From: Rhodoferax sp.
GTDB lineage: Bacteria > Pseudomonadota > Gammaproteobacteria > Burkholderiales > Burkholderiaceae_C
Assembly: GCA_018882485.1 (NCBI GenBank)
Contig: VERU01000086.1
Coordinates: forward strand, 1 to 8,483
DNA: 8,483 nt
Direction: 5' to 3'
The notes under the pieces are model-generated. The model was not told the DNA's origin and ran no database searches. It saw only the letters and a list, made by a program, of their open reading frames with translations. The position numbers and the translations under genes are program-made. Shown here piece by piece: positions 1 through 7,106 of this stretch. Numbering within the stretch: position 1 is the first letter of the stretch; each line of letters opens with the position of its first letter.

Positions 1-372
1 CCTCGGGCCCGCGTGCTCGGCTGGGCCGACACCGGCTCGGATCGCATGCTGGCCCTGACCGGTACGGTCGATGCCGCCCGGCTGGCCTTGCGCCGGGCCG
101 GACTTGATGCGCGGGACATGGACCTGTTCGAGATCAACGAAGGGTTCGCAGCCATGGCCCTGCACTTCATCGACGAGATGGCGGTGGATGCCGAGCGGGT
201 CAATGTGAACGGGGGTGCCATCGCCATCGGCCATGCCATGGGTGCCACCGGCGCCGCCCTGGTCAGCGTGCTGCTCGACGAGCTGGAGTGGCGGCAGCAG
301 CGCCTGGGCTGCATTGCGATATGTGGCGCAGCAGGGGTGGCCAGCGCCATGGTGGTCGAGCGCCTGGATTGA
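1..372 (+). CDS. Thiolase (acetyl-CoA acyltransferase family), C-terminal part, 5' end outside window
   Basis: The reading frame is open from base 1 to a TGA at 370-372, giving 123 residues of the C-terminal thiolase domain; about two thirds of a typical 390-residue enzyme lies upstream. Numbered from the first codon in the window, NEGFA (46-50) matches the NEAFA motif. NxNGG (68-72) followed by GHAMG (77-81) is the active-site histidine loop, with His78 the expected catalytic residue and Ala in place of the usual Pro after it. CGAAG (108-112) carries Cys108, the expected proton-shuttling cysteine. The family cleaves 3-ketoacyl-CoA with CoA, or condenses acyl-CoAs, in the cytoplasm. Next to a transporter, an acyl-CoA synthetase and an SDR, a degradative beta-ketothiolase role is the likely one (inference). 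The family call is firm; substrate and chain length are unknown. The nucleophilic Cys region is not in the window. Confidence 0.93.
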   Translation, partial: PRARVLGWADTGSDRMLALTGTVDAARLALRRAGLDARDMDLFEINEGFAAMALHFIDEMAVDAERVNVNGGAIAIGHAMGATGAALVSVLLDELEWRQQRLGCIAICGAAGVASAMVVERLD

Positions 373-528
373 AGGTCCTGTCCGGTACGCGGCTCTGTTT
401 CCTCAGTGTTTTCCCGCATCCGCAGCCTTGCACTCTGGACGCCGCGGCCCGCAAGCTGAACAATATCACTTCGTTAACTAGACCGCTCCATCTGTTTCGG
501 TGTCGTACCTCACCCTGCCCGGATTCGA
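373..528 (+). promoter_or_regulatory. Gap before livH; possible promoter region of the transporter operon
   Basis: This is the longest non-coding gap in the window. Bases 459-481 form an AT-richer patch (including CAATATCAC and GTTAAC) in otherwise GC-rich DNA, a plausible place for promoter melting or operator binding. No good -35/-10 pair could be placed: TTGCAC at 428-433 resembles a -35 box but has no matching -10 at 16-18 bases. No convincing terminator hairpin follows the thiolase gene, so read-through from upstream is also possible. The call rests only on position and composition. Confidence 0.25.
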
Positions 529-1413
529 ATGCCACCCGATATTGCCCAGATCATCCAGCTGACCATCAACGGCATGGCCATCGGATCGATCTATGCCCTG
601 GTGGCCCTGGGCCTGGTGCTCACTTACAAGGCCACCGAGGTCCTGAACTTTGCGCATGGCGATATCCTGATGGCCTCCAGCTTCGTGGGCTGGGGCCTGA
701 TCGTCGGCCTGGGCTGGCCCTTCTGGCTGGCCACGCTGTGCACAGTGGCGCTGGCCGCGCTGGTGAGTTGGCAAATCGACGCGAGGGTGATGCGACTCAT
801 CGTGGGCCAGCCGCAGTTTGCGGGCGTGATGCTGACCATAGCCATCGCGTTCATGCTCCGCGGTCTGGTGAGCATGGCCTTCGGGCCGGAGTCCCGCAAC
901 TACCCTACCCCCTGGTCGGGTCAGAAGACCCAGATCGGGACCCTGGTGATGGCTGATCTCAGTCTGGTGATCGTGGCGGCCGCACTCACGATCACTCTCG
1001 TGCTGTTCTGGTTTCTCAGGAAGACCGCGCTGGGGGTGGCCATCCAGGCGGCCTCGCAAAACCAGCTGGCGGCTTACCTGAGCGGCATCCGGGTCAAGCG
1101 CGTCACCTCCCTGGTCTGGGCCATCGCCGGTGCCATGGCTGCCATCTGCGGCCTGCTGCTGGCGCCGATCGCGCTGGTGGACATCGGACTCTGGATTGTC
1201 GTGCTCAAGGCCTTGTCTGCGGTCGTGCTGGGTGGGTTTGGCAGCGTCCCGGGCGCCATTCTGGGCGGATTGCTGCTCGGCGTGATCGAACAATTCTCCG
1301 GCGTCTACCTGCCCGATGGGTTCAAGGATGCCATGGCTTACCTGGTGCTGATCGGCGTGCTCATCCTGTGGCCACGCGGGTTGCTGGGCGATGCCCACGG
1401 CCGGCGGGTGTGA
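529..1413 (+). CDS. livH: Branched-chain amino acid-type ABC transporter permease, LivH family
   Basis: This 294-residue inner-membrane protein is one of two permeases of a HAAT/Liv-type ABC importer and would pair with the LivM protein encoded directly downstream. The sequence is strongly hydrophobic with about eight membrane segments. Family marks include an N-terminal INGMAIGSIYALVALGL stretch (13-29), NFAHGD (40-45), the cytoplasmic loop LSGIRVKRV (184-192) expected to contact the ATPases, and the conserved C-terminal AVVLGGFGSVPGAILGG (231-247). Length is normal for LivH (about 290-310). The ATG at 529 is chosen because it gives the usual short N-terminus before the first membrane helix; the ribosome binding site is weak (GGA at 521-523). 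It is the first gene of the importer block, with 14 bases before livM. Substrate cannot be inferred from the permease; the neighbouring acyl-CoA synthetase suggests an organic acid rather than leucine or valine. Confidence 0.93.
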   Translation: MPPDIAQIIQLTINGMAIGSIYALVALGLVLTYKATEVLNFAHGDILMASSFVGWGLIVGLGWPFWLATLCTVALAALVSWQIDARVMRLIVGQPQFAGVMLTIAIAFMLRGLVSMAFGPESRNYPTPWSGQKTQIGTLVMADLSLVIVAAALTITLVLFWFLRKTALGVAIQAASQNQLAAYLSGIRVKRVTSLVWAIAGAMAAICGLLLAPIALVDIGLWIVVLKALSAVVLGGFGSVPGAILGGLLLGVIEQFSGVYLPDGFKDAMAYLVLIGVLILWPRGLLGDAHGRRV

Positions 1414-1427
1414 GGCGCGGGACCCCG

Positions 1428-2504
1428 ATGCGCTTTCACTTCGATACCCGTTACCAGGACGGCCACGCGCTGTTGCGTTACCTGCCGGGGCGGCTGGCCT
1501 ACCTGGCGCTGTTTCTGGTGCTGCTGGCAGTCCCCTGGGTACTGTCCAAGTACTACGTTGGCGAGGTGACCTACCTGTACATCATGTGCATTGCCAGCCT
1601 CGGGCTGATGGTGCTGGTGGGTTACACCGGGCAGGTGTCGCTGGGGCACTCGGCCTTCATCGCGATCGGGGCCTACGCCCACACCTGGCTGCTGAGCCAG
1701 GGCGTTCCCTTTGCGCTGTCCATGGTGCTGGCCAGTGGACTGACCGGTCTGGTCGGGCTGGTGATCGGCCTTCCTGCCATCCGGGTATCGGGCCTGTACC
1801 TGGCCATGGTCACGCTGGCCTTTGCGATCCTGACCGAGCACATCGTGGGCCATTGGAGCAGCGTCACCGGTGGCTTCAATGGCCTGAGTGTTGGCAGTCC
1901 ACGGGTCGCCGGTTTCGACTTCTCGAGCCTGAAGGCCTTCTACTACCTGTGTCTGGGGGTACTGGCGCTGGTCCTCCTCGGTCTGGTCAATCTCATGCGG
2001 GGCAAGACGGGGCGCGCCTTCATGGGCATCCGTGACTCGGAGGCCGCGGCCTACAGCCTGGGCATCTGGGTCGCGGGCTACAAGGTGCTGGCCTTTGTGC
2101 TGTCGGCCATGGTGACCGGCCTGGGCGGCGCATTGCTGGCGCATCACGTCCGGTTCCTCACGCCCGAAGGATTCGGGCTCATCCTGTCGCTGGAGTTGGT
2201 CCTGATGGTGACGATTGGGGGCCTGGGTTCCCTGCGTGGCGCCATCATGGGCGCCGTGTTGATCAGCCTGCTGCCCACCTTCATTTCGCGCATCAAACCC
2301 CTGCTGCCCGACCAGATCGCCAAGCAATTCGGCCTGGAGACCTTTGTGTTTGGTCTGGTGCTGGCCCTGTTCGTGCTTTTCGAGCCCAAGGGTCTCAACG
2401 GCCGCTGGATCAAGTTCAAGACCTTTCTGGAAACCTTCCCGCTGTACCGCAAGGACCTGTTCAAGCGAGGCAAGAGCTACATGAAGTCGGAGCGTTACCG
2501 ATGA
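1428..2504 (+). CDS. livM: Branched-chain amino acid-type ABC transporter permease, LivM family
   Basis: This 358-residue protein is the second membrane permease of the importer. Characteristic LivM stretches are GYTGQVSLGHSAF (65-77), GLPAIRVSGLYLAMVTLAF (114-132), the cytoplasmic loop beginning MGIRDSE (199-205) that should engage the ATPases, and IGGLGSLRGAIMGA (263-276). Multiple hydrophobic segments span roughly residues 22-320. The frame is open further upstream (a GTG at 1368 inside livH), but the ATG at 1428 is preferred: it lies 14 bases after the livH stop, has a GGGA at 1419-1422, and gives a sensible N-terminus. A hydrophilic, basic tail of about 35 residues (323-358, containing FKRGKSYMKSER) follows the last helix and is longer than in classical amino-acid LivM. 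The end overlaps livG by four bases (ATGA at 2501-2504), implying translational coupling. Confidence 0.93.
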   Translation: MRFHFDTRYQDGHALLRYLPGRLAYLALFLVLLAVPWVLSKYYVGEVTYLYIMCIASLGLMVLVGYTGQVSLGHSAFIAIGAYAHTWLLSQGVPFALSMVLASGLTGLVGLVIGLPAIRVSGLYLAMVTLAFAILTEHIVGHWSSVTGGFNGLSVGSPRVAGFDFSSLKAFYYLCLGVLALVLLGLVNLMRGKTGRAFMGIRDSEAAAYSLGIWVAGYKVLAFVLSAMVTGLGGALLAHHVRFLTPEGFGLILSLELVLMVTIGGLGSLRGAIMGAVLISLLPTFISRIKPLLPDQIAKQFGLETFVFGLVLALFVLFEPKGLNGRWIKFKTFLETFPLYRKDLFKRGKSYMKSERYR

Positions 2505-3259
2505 GCGTGTTCAGCGTACGCGATGTCTCCCTGCGCTTTGGTGGTGTGCAGGCGGTGAGCCAGGTCAGCTTCGACGTCGAGCAGGGCGAAGTGTTTGCCA
2601 TCATCGGCCCCAACGGAGCAGGCAAAACGTCCATGCTCAACGTCATCACCCGCGTGTTTGACCCCAGCGCTGGCAGCGTGGTGTTCGAAGGACAGGACAT
2701 CACCCGGCTGCCCCGGCACCGGATCGTGCACAGCGGCATTGCGCGCACTTTTCAGAACATCGAGCTGTTCGAGGGCGGCACCGTCCTGGACAACCTGCTG
2801 CTCGGCAGGCACCGGTTTGACCACGGCCATTTTTTGGCCCAGTGGCTCTGGACCCCTGGTGTGCGTGAGGCAGAAGCACGCTCCCGAGCCCTGGTGGAGG
2901 ACGTGATCGAACTGCTCGATCTCATGCCGTACCGCAACAGTCCCGTCGCAGGATTGCCCTATGGCATCCGCAAGGTGGTGGAACTGGCGCGTGCGCTGGC
3001 GACCCAGCCGCGTCTGCTGCTGCTCGATGAGCCCGCCTCCGGGCTCAATCCGGAGGAAACCCGGGAGCTGTCCTTCTGGATCGACGACATCCAGAAGGAT
3101 CTCGGTGTCACGGTGATCATGGTCGAGCACGACATGTCCCTGGTGTCTGCTGCGGCAGACCGTGTGCTGTGCATGAACATGGGGCAGGTTCTGGCCCTCG
3201 GTACACCCGAGGCGGTTCAGAGCGATCCCGCCGTCATTGCCGCCTACCTCGGAGCCTGA
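2501..3259 (+). CDS. livG: Branched-chain amino acid-type ABC transporter ATP-binding protein, LivG family
   Basis: This 252-residue cytoplasmic ATPase is one of two that power the importer. Motifs are in order: Walker A GPNGAGKTS (36-44), Q-loop with ARTFQNIELF (81-90, Gln85), signature region LPYGIRKVVELARAL (152-166), Walker B LLLLDEP (172-178, Asp176 and Glu177), and switch histidine in VEHD (208-211, His210). The FQNIELF segment and the expanded region between Q-loop and signature are typical of LivG. The signature reads LPYGI instead of LSGGQ; LivG proteins commonly deviate here, so this need not mean loss of function, but it is a relaxed version. The start ATG overlaps the livM stop and has GGAG at 2489-2492, eight bases upstream. 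It should form a heterodimer with LivF. Confidence 0.95.
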   Translation: MSVFSVRDVSLRFGGVQAVSQVSFDVEQGEVFAIIGPNGAGKTSMLNVITRVFDPSAGSVVFEGQDITRLPRHRIVHSGIARTFQNIELFEGGTVLDNLLLGRHRFDHGHFLAQWLWTPGVREAEARSRALVEDVIELLDLMPYRNSPVAGLPYGIRKVVELARALATQPRLLLLDEPASGLNPEETRELSFWIDDIQKDLGVTVIMVEHDMSLVSAAADRVLCMNMGQVLALGTPEAVQSDPAVIAAYLGA

Positions 3260-3263
3260 CCCC

Positions 3264-4052
3264 ATGGCCGACCCGACACCCGTGCTGGCCGTGAAGAACC
3301 TGGAGACCTGGTACGGCCCGGTCAATGCCATCAAGGGTATCAATCTGGAGGTTCAGGCCGGCCGCATCGTGACGGTACTGGGCGCCAATGGCGCCGGCAA
3401 GACCACGCTGCTCAACACCATTGCCGGGGTGATTGACCCTTTCAAAGGGAGCATCGAATACCGGGGGCAGCCGATCCAGGGACAGGACCCGGACCGGGTG
3501 GCACGCGGCGGTGTGGTGCTGGTGCCAGAGGGGCGTCAGGTCTTTCCGTTCCTGTCGGTCCGCGAGAACCTCCAGATGGGCACTTTTGCGCGATCCACCC
3601 GGGAGGACATCGAGTCGGACCTGGCGCGGATCTTCAGCTGGTTTCCGCGCCTGCTCGAACGACAGCACCAACAGGGCGGATTGTTGTCGGGGGGGGAGCA
3701 GCAGATGCTCGCCATTGGCCGCGCACTCATGGCCAGGCCCTCGGTATTGCTTCTGGACGAGCCCTCGCTGGGCCTGTCACCCCTACTCACGCGAGAGATC
3801 TTTTCCATCGTCAAGCGCATCAACGCCGAACTCAATACCTCCATTCTGGTGGTGGAGCAAAACGCGGCCATCGCCCTGGCCACTGCCGACGACGGTTACA
3901 TCATGGAGCTGGGCCGCGTGGTCGCTGCCGGGACCTGCATCGAGTTGATGGCCAAGGAGGATGTCAAGGAGTTCTACCTGGGCGCAAACCAACCGGCTGG
4001 ACGCAGCGACGGCCAGCAGCAGCGCTGGAAGCGGCGCAAGACCTGGAGATAA
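3264..4052 (+). CDS. livF: Branched-chain amino acid-type ABC transporter ATP-binding protein, LivF family
   Basis: This 262-residue ATPase is the partner of LivG. It carries Walker A GANGAGKTT (40-48), a LivF-style Q-loop VPEGRQVFPFLSVRENL (87-103, Gln92), a canonical signature LSGGEQQ (141-147), Walker B VLLLDEPSLGL (161-171, Asp165 and Glu166), and EQN (198-200) in place of the switch histidine, which is usual for LivF. The ATG at 3264 is chosen over an upstream in-frame start because it follows the livG stop by four bases and has GGAG at 3251-3254. The protein is about 20-25 residues longer than classical LivF (about 235): the end (241-262) is hydrophilic and finishes in a basic cluster, RWKRRKTWR. 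From memory, similar tails occur in LivF proteins encoded beside acyl-CoA synthetases. The next gene starts four bases after the stop. Confidence 0.95.
   Translation: MADPTPVLAVKNLETWYGPVNAIKGINLEVQAGRIVTVLGANGAGKTTLLNTIAGVIDPFKGSIEYRGQPIQGQDPDRVARGGVVLVPEGRQVFPFLSVRENLQMGTFARSTREDIESDLARIFSWFPRLLERQHQQGGLLSGGEQQMLAIGRALMARPSVLLLDEPSLGLSPLLTREIFSIVKRINAELNTSILVVEQNAAIALATADDGYIMELGRVVAAGTCIELMAKEDVKEFYLGANQPAGRSDGQQQRWKRRKTWR
4045..4049 (+). promoter_or_regulatory. Shine-Dalgarno site that sets the acyl-CoA synthetase start
   Basis: GGAGA lies inside the last codons of livF, seven bases before the ATG at 4057. It is the best ribosome binding site for this gene and argues against the longer in-frame start at 3961, whose extra 32 residues would be encoded within livF and have no acyl-CoA synthetase character. 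Confidence 0.7.
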
Positions 4053-4056
4053 GACC

Positions 4057-5892
4057 ATGGCGTCCCATTCCAGGCAGGAAGCCTACGGCCACGAAACGCC
4101 CCAGCAGTTGTTCCGCGCCCGCTGTCAGGCCTGGGGCGCGTTGGCGGCTTTGCGACACAAGCGAAAAGGGATCTGGGCCACCACCACCTGGGCCGAGTAC
4201 TACGCCCGCGCGAGATCCATAGGCCTCGCGTTGGCCGAACTGGGACTGCGCAAGGGCGAGGCGGTTGCGATCCTGTCTGAAAACCGGCCCGAGTGGCTGT
4301 ACGCCGACATGGGTGCCCAGTGCATGGGATTGCTGAGCACCGGTATCTATCCCACGTCCTCGCCGGAGCAGGTCCGCCACATCCTGCAGGACGCTGGCGT
4401 TCGGGTGCTTTTTGTCGAGAACCAGGAACAGTACGACAAGGTGGTGAGCGTCCGGGCCGACTGCCCGCTGCTACAGCGCATCGTCATCACGCAGCTCAAG
4501 GGTTTGCGGGACCTGGCGGATCCCATGGCGTGCAGCTTCGAGCACATGATGGCGCATGGACTGACCCTCGCTCAAAGAGATGCCGCCCGGTTCGAGCAGG
4601 CCATAGATGGCAGCACTCCCGAGGACATCGCCTTTCTGGTCTACACATCGGGAACCACGGGTGCGCCCAAGGGCGCCATGATGGCCAACCGCAATCTGAT
4701 GTTCCAGATTGGCAGCGTTCATCAGTACACCGACCTGAGGGTACAGGACAGGACACTGTCCTTTCTGCCGCTGTGCCACATCGCCGAGCGCATGAGTACC
4801 GTCTACAACCCCCTGGCGCTGGGCCAGACCGTGCATTTTCCCGAGAATGCCGGCACGGTGTTCAACGATGTGCGCGAAGTTGCACCCCACCTGATTTTCG
4901 GACCACCCCGATTCTGGGAAAAGTTGTACTCCCAGGTCACGCTTTACATGCAGGATGCCATCCCCTCTGCACGCCGGCTTTATGCCAGGGTGCTGGCAGA
5001 AGGGGCCGAGTTGGCAGGGGCGCGACTCAATGGCACGCCTGTCAGCGTCTGGCGCAAGCGGCGCTATGCCGTGATGCAAAGGCTGGTCCTGGCCAATCTG
5101 CGCAGTTTCCTGGGTCTGCAGAACATCCGAACCGCGATGACCGGAGCTGCGCCCGTTCCGCCTGACCTGTTGCGCTGGTACATGGCCATCGGCATTGACC
5201 TGCTGGAGGCCTATGGCATGACGGAGACCTGCGGCTTCTGCACCTCCATGCCCCCTGAGCGCATCCGCATCGGCACAGCCGGCGTGCGGGCTCAGGGCAC
5301 GGAGATACGCCTCGGTGACGACAACGAAATTCTGGTGCGCGGACCCAACGTGTTTGCCGGTTACTGGAACCTGCCCGACAAGACACGCGAAACCATCGAC
5401 GCAGAAGGCTGGCTGCACACGGGCGATTGCGGCGAGATCGACGGCGACGGCTACGTCAGCATCAAGGACCGGCTCAAGGACATCATCATCACCTCGGGTG
5501 GCAAGAACATCACACCCAGCAATATCGAGAACCACCTCAAGTTCAGCCCCTATGTGTCGGATGCGGTGGTCATCGGAGAAGGTCGAAACTACCTCACCTG
5601 CCTCATCATGATCGACCAGGACAACGTGGCCAAGTTCGCGCAGGACCGACAGGTGCCCTACACCGACTTCGCCAGCATGACGCGGGCCGCCGAGGTCGTC
5701 GCCTTGATCCGGTCAGAAGTCGAGCAGATCAACCATCGATTGGCACGGGTCGAGCAGATCAAGGACTTTCGGATCATCTCCCAGGTTCTCACGGCCGAAG
5801 ATGACGAACTCACGCCCACCATGAAACTCAAACGCAAGGTGGTGGCGCGCAAGTACGCCGATGTGATCGCAACCATGTACCTCAACGATTGA
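4057..5892 (+). CDS. AMP-forming long-chain acyl-CoA synthetase/ligase (LACS/FadD15-like)
   Basis: This 611-residue cytoplasmic enzyme of the ANL superfamily activates a carboxylic acid with ATP to an acyl-adenylate and then to the CoA thioester. Motifs in order: phosphate-binding loop YTSGTTGAPKG (196-206); LPLCHIAER, a usual LACS block; EAYGMTET (384-391); HTGD (454-457, Asp457 expected to hold the ribose hydroxyls); hinge region IKDRLKD (469-475); SGGKNITP (480-487); and a C-terminal TPTMKLKRK (586-594) with the lysine-rich segment of the mobile domain. The length and the GGKNITPSNIE block are those of the LACS/FAA subgroup rather than short-chain acetyl-CoA synthetases. It sits inside the transporter operon between the ATPase and binding-protein genes, which suggests uptake coupled to CoA activation. 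The substrate may be a fatty, aromatic or alicyclic acid; this subgroup is often over-labelled as long-chain, so only the reaction type is secure. Confidence 0.93.
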   Translation: MASHSRQEAYGHETPQQLFRARCQAWGALAALRHKRKGIWATTTWAEYYARARSIGLALAELGLRKGEAVAILSENRPEWLYADMGAQCMGLLSTGIYPTSSPEQVRHILQDAGVRVLFVENQEQYDKVVSVRADCPLLQRIVITQLKGLRDLADPMACSFEHMMAHGLTLAQRDAARFEQAIDGSTPEDIAFLVYTSGTTGAPKGAMMANRNLMFQIGSVHQYTDLRVQDRTLSFLPLCHIAERMSTVYNPLALGQTVHFPENAGTVFNDVREVAPHLIFGPPRFWEKLYSQVTLYMQDAIPSARRLYARVLAEGAELAGARLNGTPVSVWRKRRYAVMQRLVLANLRSFLGLQNIRTAMTGAAPVPPDLLRWYMAIGIDLLEAYGMTETCGFCTSMPPERIRIGTAGVRAQGTEIRLGDDNEILVRGPNVFAGYWNLPDKTRETIDAEGWLHTGDCGEIDGDGYVSIKDRLKDIIITSGGKNITPSNIENHLKFSPYVSDAVVIGEGRNYLTCLIMIDQDNVAKFAQDRQVPYTDFASMTRAAEVVALIRSEVEQINHRLARVEQIKDFRIISQVLTAEDDELTPTMKLKRKVVARKYADVIATMYLND

Positions 5893-5920
5893 CGTTTCGG
5901 GCTCTTGCCCATTTTCCAAG

Positions 5921-5926
5921 AAGGAG
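5921..5926 (+). promoter_or_regulatory. Strong Shine-Dalgarno site of the binding-protein gene
   Basis: AAGGAG lies six bases before the ATG at 5933, the strongest ribosome binding site in the window. It fits the need to make more periplasmic binding protein than membrane or ATPase subunits. The 40-base gap upstream shows only a weak 4-bp hairpin (5899-5902 with 5907-5910), too small to call a terminator. Confidence 0.75.
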
Positions 5927-5932
5927 ACGAGC

Positions 5933-7102
5933 ATGCTGAAGAGAATCAAGACGACCCTGCTGGCCGCACTGGTGGCCGCTGGCATCACCGGTGCGGCGCT
6001 GGCAGCCGGTGTGAGTGACAAGGAGATTGTGCTGGGCACGCACCTTGATCTCTCCGGACCGGTTGCGGCTGGCATGCCCAGCCTGCGCAACGGGATGCAG
6101 ATGCGTCTGGATGAGGCCAACGACGCAGGCGGGGTCAACGGCAGGAAGTTCCGCCTGGTGGTGGAGGACAACGGAAGCCAACCTCAGCTGGCCGTGCGGG
6201 CGATCGACAAGCTGATCCGCAAGGACGAGGTATTCGCGGTCCTGAATGCCTTCGGCTCCGGCACCAACGCCGCCGTGGTCAAGCGCGCTGTGGACGAAGG
6301 CGTGCTGTATTACGCACCCTGGGGAGCATCCTCGATCATCCGCAAGAGCTCCGGTGACAGTCCGCTGCTCTTCACCAACACCCCGAACTACGATACGACG
6401 ATGAACACCGGCATCACCTGGATGCTGGACACCTACAAGCCCAAGAAGGTCGGCTACATCTACCAGGAAGGGCCGTTGGGCTCGCTCATGGGCGATGGCG
6501 TCAAGAAGGCACTGGCCAGCAAGGGTATGAGCTACGCCGCGGAAGCTGCCTACAAGGTGGGCGACATCGACTTTTCCTCTCAGGTCGCCCGCATGAAGGC
6601 TGCCGACGTGGACATGATCGTGATCGCCACCGTCACCCGTGAAACCATCGGCATCATGGCCGAGGTGAAAAAGCTGGGCTGGAACAATGTGAGGGTCATC
6701 ACGGGCAACCCAGGACGTACCGGCATTGTGTTGCAGCTGGGCAAGGAAACGGTGGATGGCCTGTATGGTGTCGGCGTATGGCGTCTCTACACGCCCACCA
6801 GCGGCCCGGATTCGGTCAAGAAGTGGTTTGCCGACTACAAGAAGAAGTTCCCCACTCATGAACCCGACGAAAATGCCTTGCTGGCCTATGCTTACACCGA
6901 CATGTTCGTCAAAGCGATCCAGTTGGCGGGCCGGGATCTGACCGCTGACAAAGTGGCCAAGGCGCTGCAGACGAATTCATTCGAACACCCAATCTTCTAC
7001 GAAAAGCAGACCTTCAAAGGCAACCATCAAGGCCCCGAGTTCGTGGAAGTCGACCAGGTCAAAGGCGGCGCCTGGACCTCTCTCACCAAGCCCATGCAGT
7101 AA
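5933..7102 (+). CDS. Periplasmic substrate-binding protein of the Liv-type ABC importer (LivK/LivJ-like, Peripla_BP_6)
   Basis: This 389-residue protein starts with a Sec signal peptide: basic MLKRIK, a hydrophobic core to about residue 20, and a likely cleavage after ALA at 24. No lipobox cysteine is seen, so it should be soluble in the periplasm. The mature start, EIVLGTHLDLSGPVA (31-45), is the usual opening of type I Liv-family binding proteins, and the body follows the two-lobed pattern, with GSGTNAAV near the ligand cleft of the first lobe and DMIVIATVTRET in the second. It would deliver substrate to LivHM. Family members bind amino acids, amides, urea or aromatic and other organic acids, so homology does not give the ligand; an acid is inferred from the ligase next door. 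It lies 40 bases after the ligase gene and four bases before the SDR gene. It could be called livK by function, but the symbol would imply an unproven amino-acid ligand. Confidence 0.93.
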   Translation: MLKRIKTTLLAALVAAGITGAALAAGVSDKEIVLGTHLDLSGPVAAGMPSLRNGMQMRLDEANDAGGVNGRKFRLVVEDNGSQPQLAVRAIDKLIRKDEVFAVLNAFGSGTNAAVVKRAVDEGVLYYAPWGASSIIRKSSGDSPLLFTNTPNYDTTMNTGITWMLDTYKPKKVGYIYQEGPLGSLMGDGVKKALASKGMSYAAEAAYKVGDIDFSSQVARMKAADVDMIVIATVTRETIGIMAEVKKLGWNNVRVITGNPGRTGIVLQLGKETVDGLYGVGVWRLYTPTSGPDSVKKWFADYKKKFPTHEPDENALLAYAYTDMFVKAIQLAGRDLTADKVAKALQTNSFEHPIFYEKQTFKGNHQGPEFVEVDQVKGGAWTSLTKPMQ

Positions 7103-7106
7103 GGTG

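Noticed and set aside
394..498. 8-base direct repeat TCTGTTTC at 394-401 and 491-498 in the gap before livH
   Set aside because: A repeat of this length can arise by chance in 156 bases, the flanks do not match, and the spacing is long for an operator pair.
288..956. Plus-strand open frame of 222 residues overlapping the thiolase end and livH
   Set aside because: It is out of frame with two recognisable genes and has no family features; Arg-, His- and Pro-rich composition is typical of frame-shifted GC-rich DNA.
1368..1427. Longer livM start at GTG 1368
   Set aside because: It would lie inside livH and add an Arg- and Pro-rich stretch unlike LivM; ATG 1428 has better context.
478..2327. Two long minus-strand open frames (478-1398 and 1338-2327, 306 and 329 residues)
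   Set aside because: They lie opposite livH and livM, are rich in Gln, His, Gly and Asp with no recognisable domain or membrane pattern, and reflect the high-GC third codon positions of the real genes.
2495..3343. Minus-strand open frame of 282 residues opposite livG
   Set aside because: No family features; the plus strand encodes an ATPase with every motif in order.
5899..5910. Possible terminator hairpin between the ligase and binding-protein genes
   Set aside because: Only a 4-bp stem with a 4-base loop and no clean T-run.
4471..6859. Minus-strand open frames at 4471-5535 and 5882-6859
   Set aside because: They are shadows of the ligase and binding-protein genes, have low-complexity composition and no motifs.
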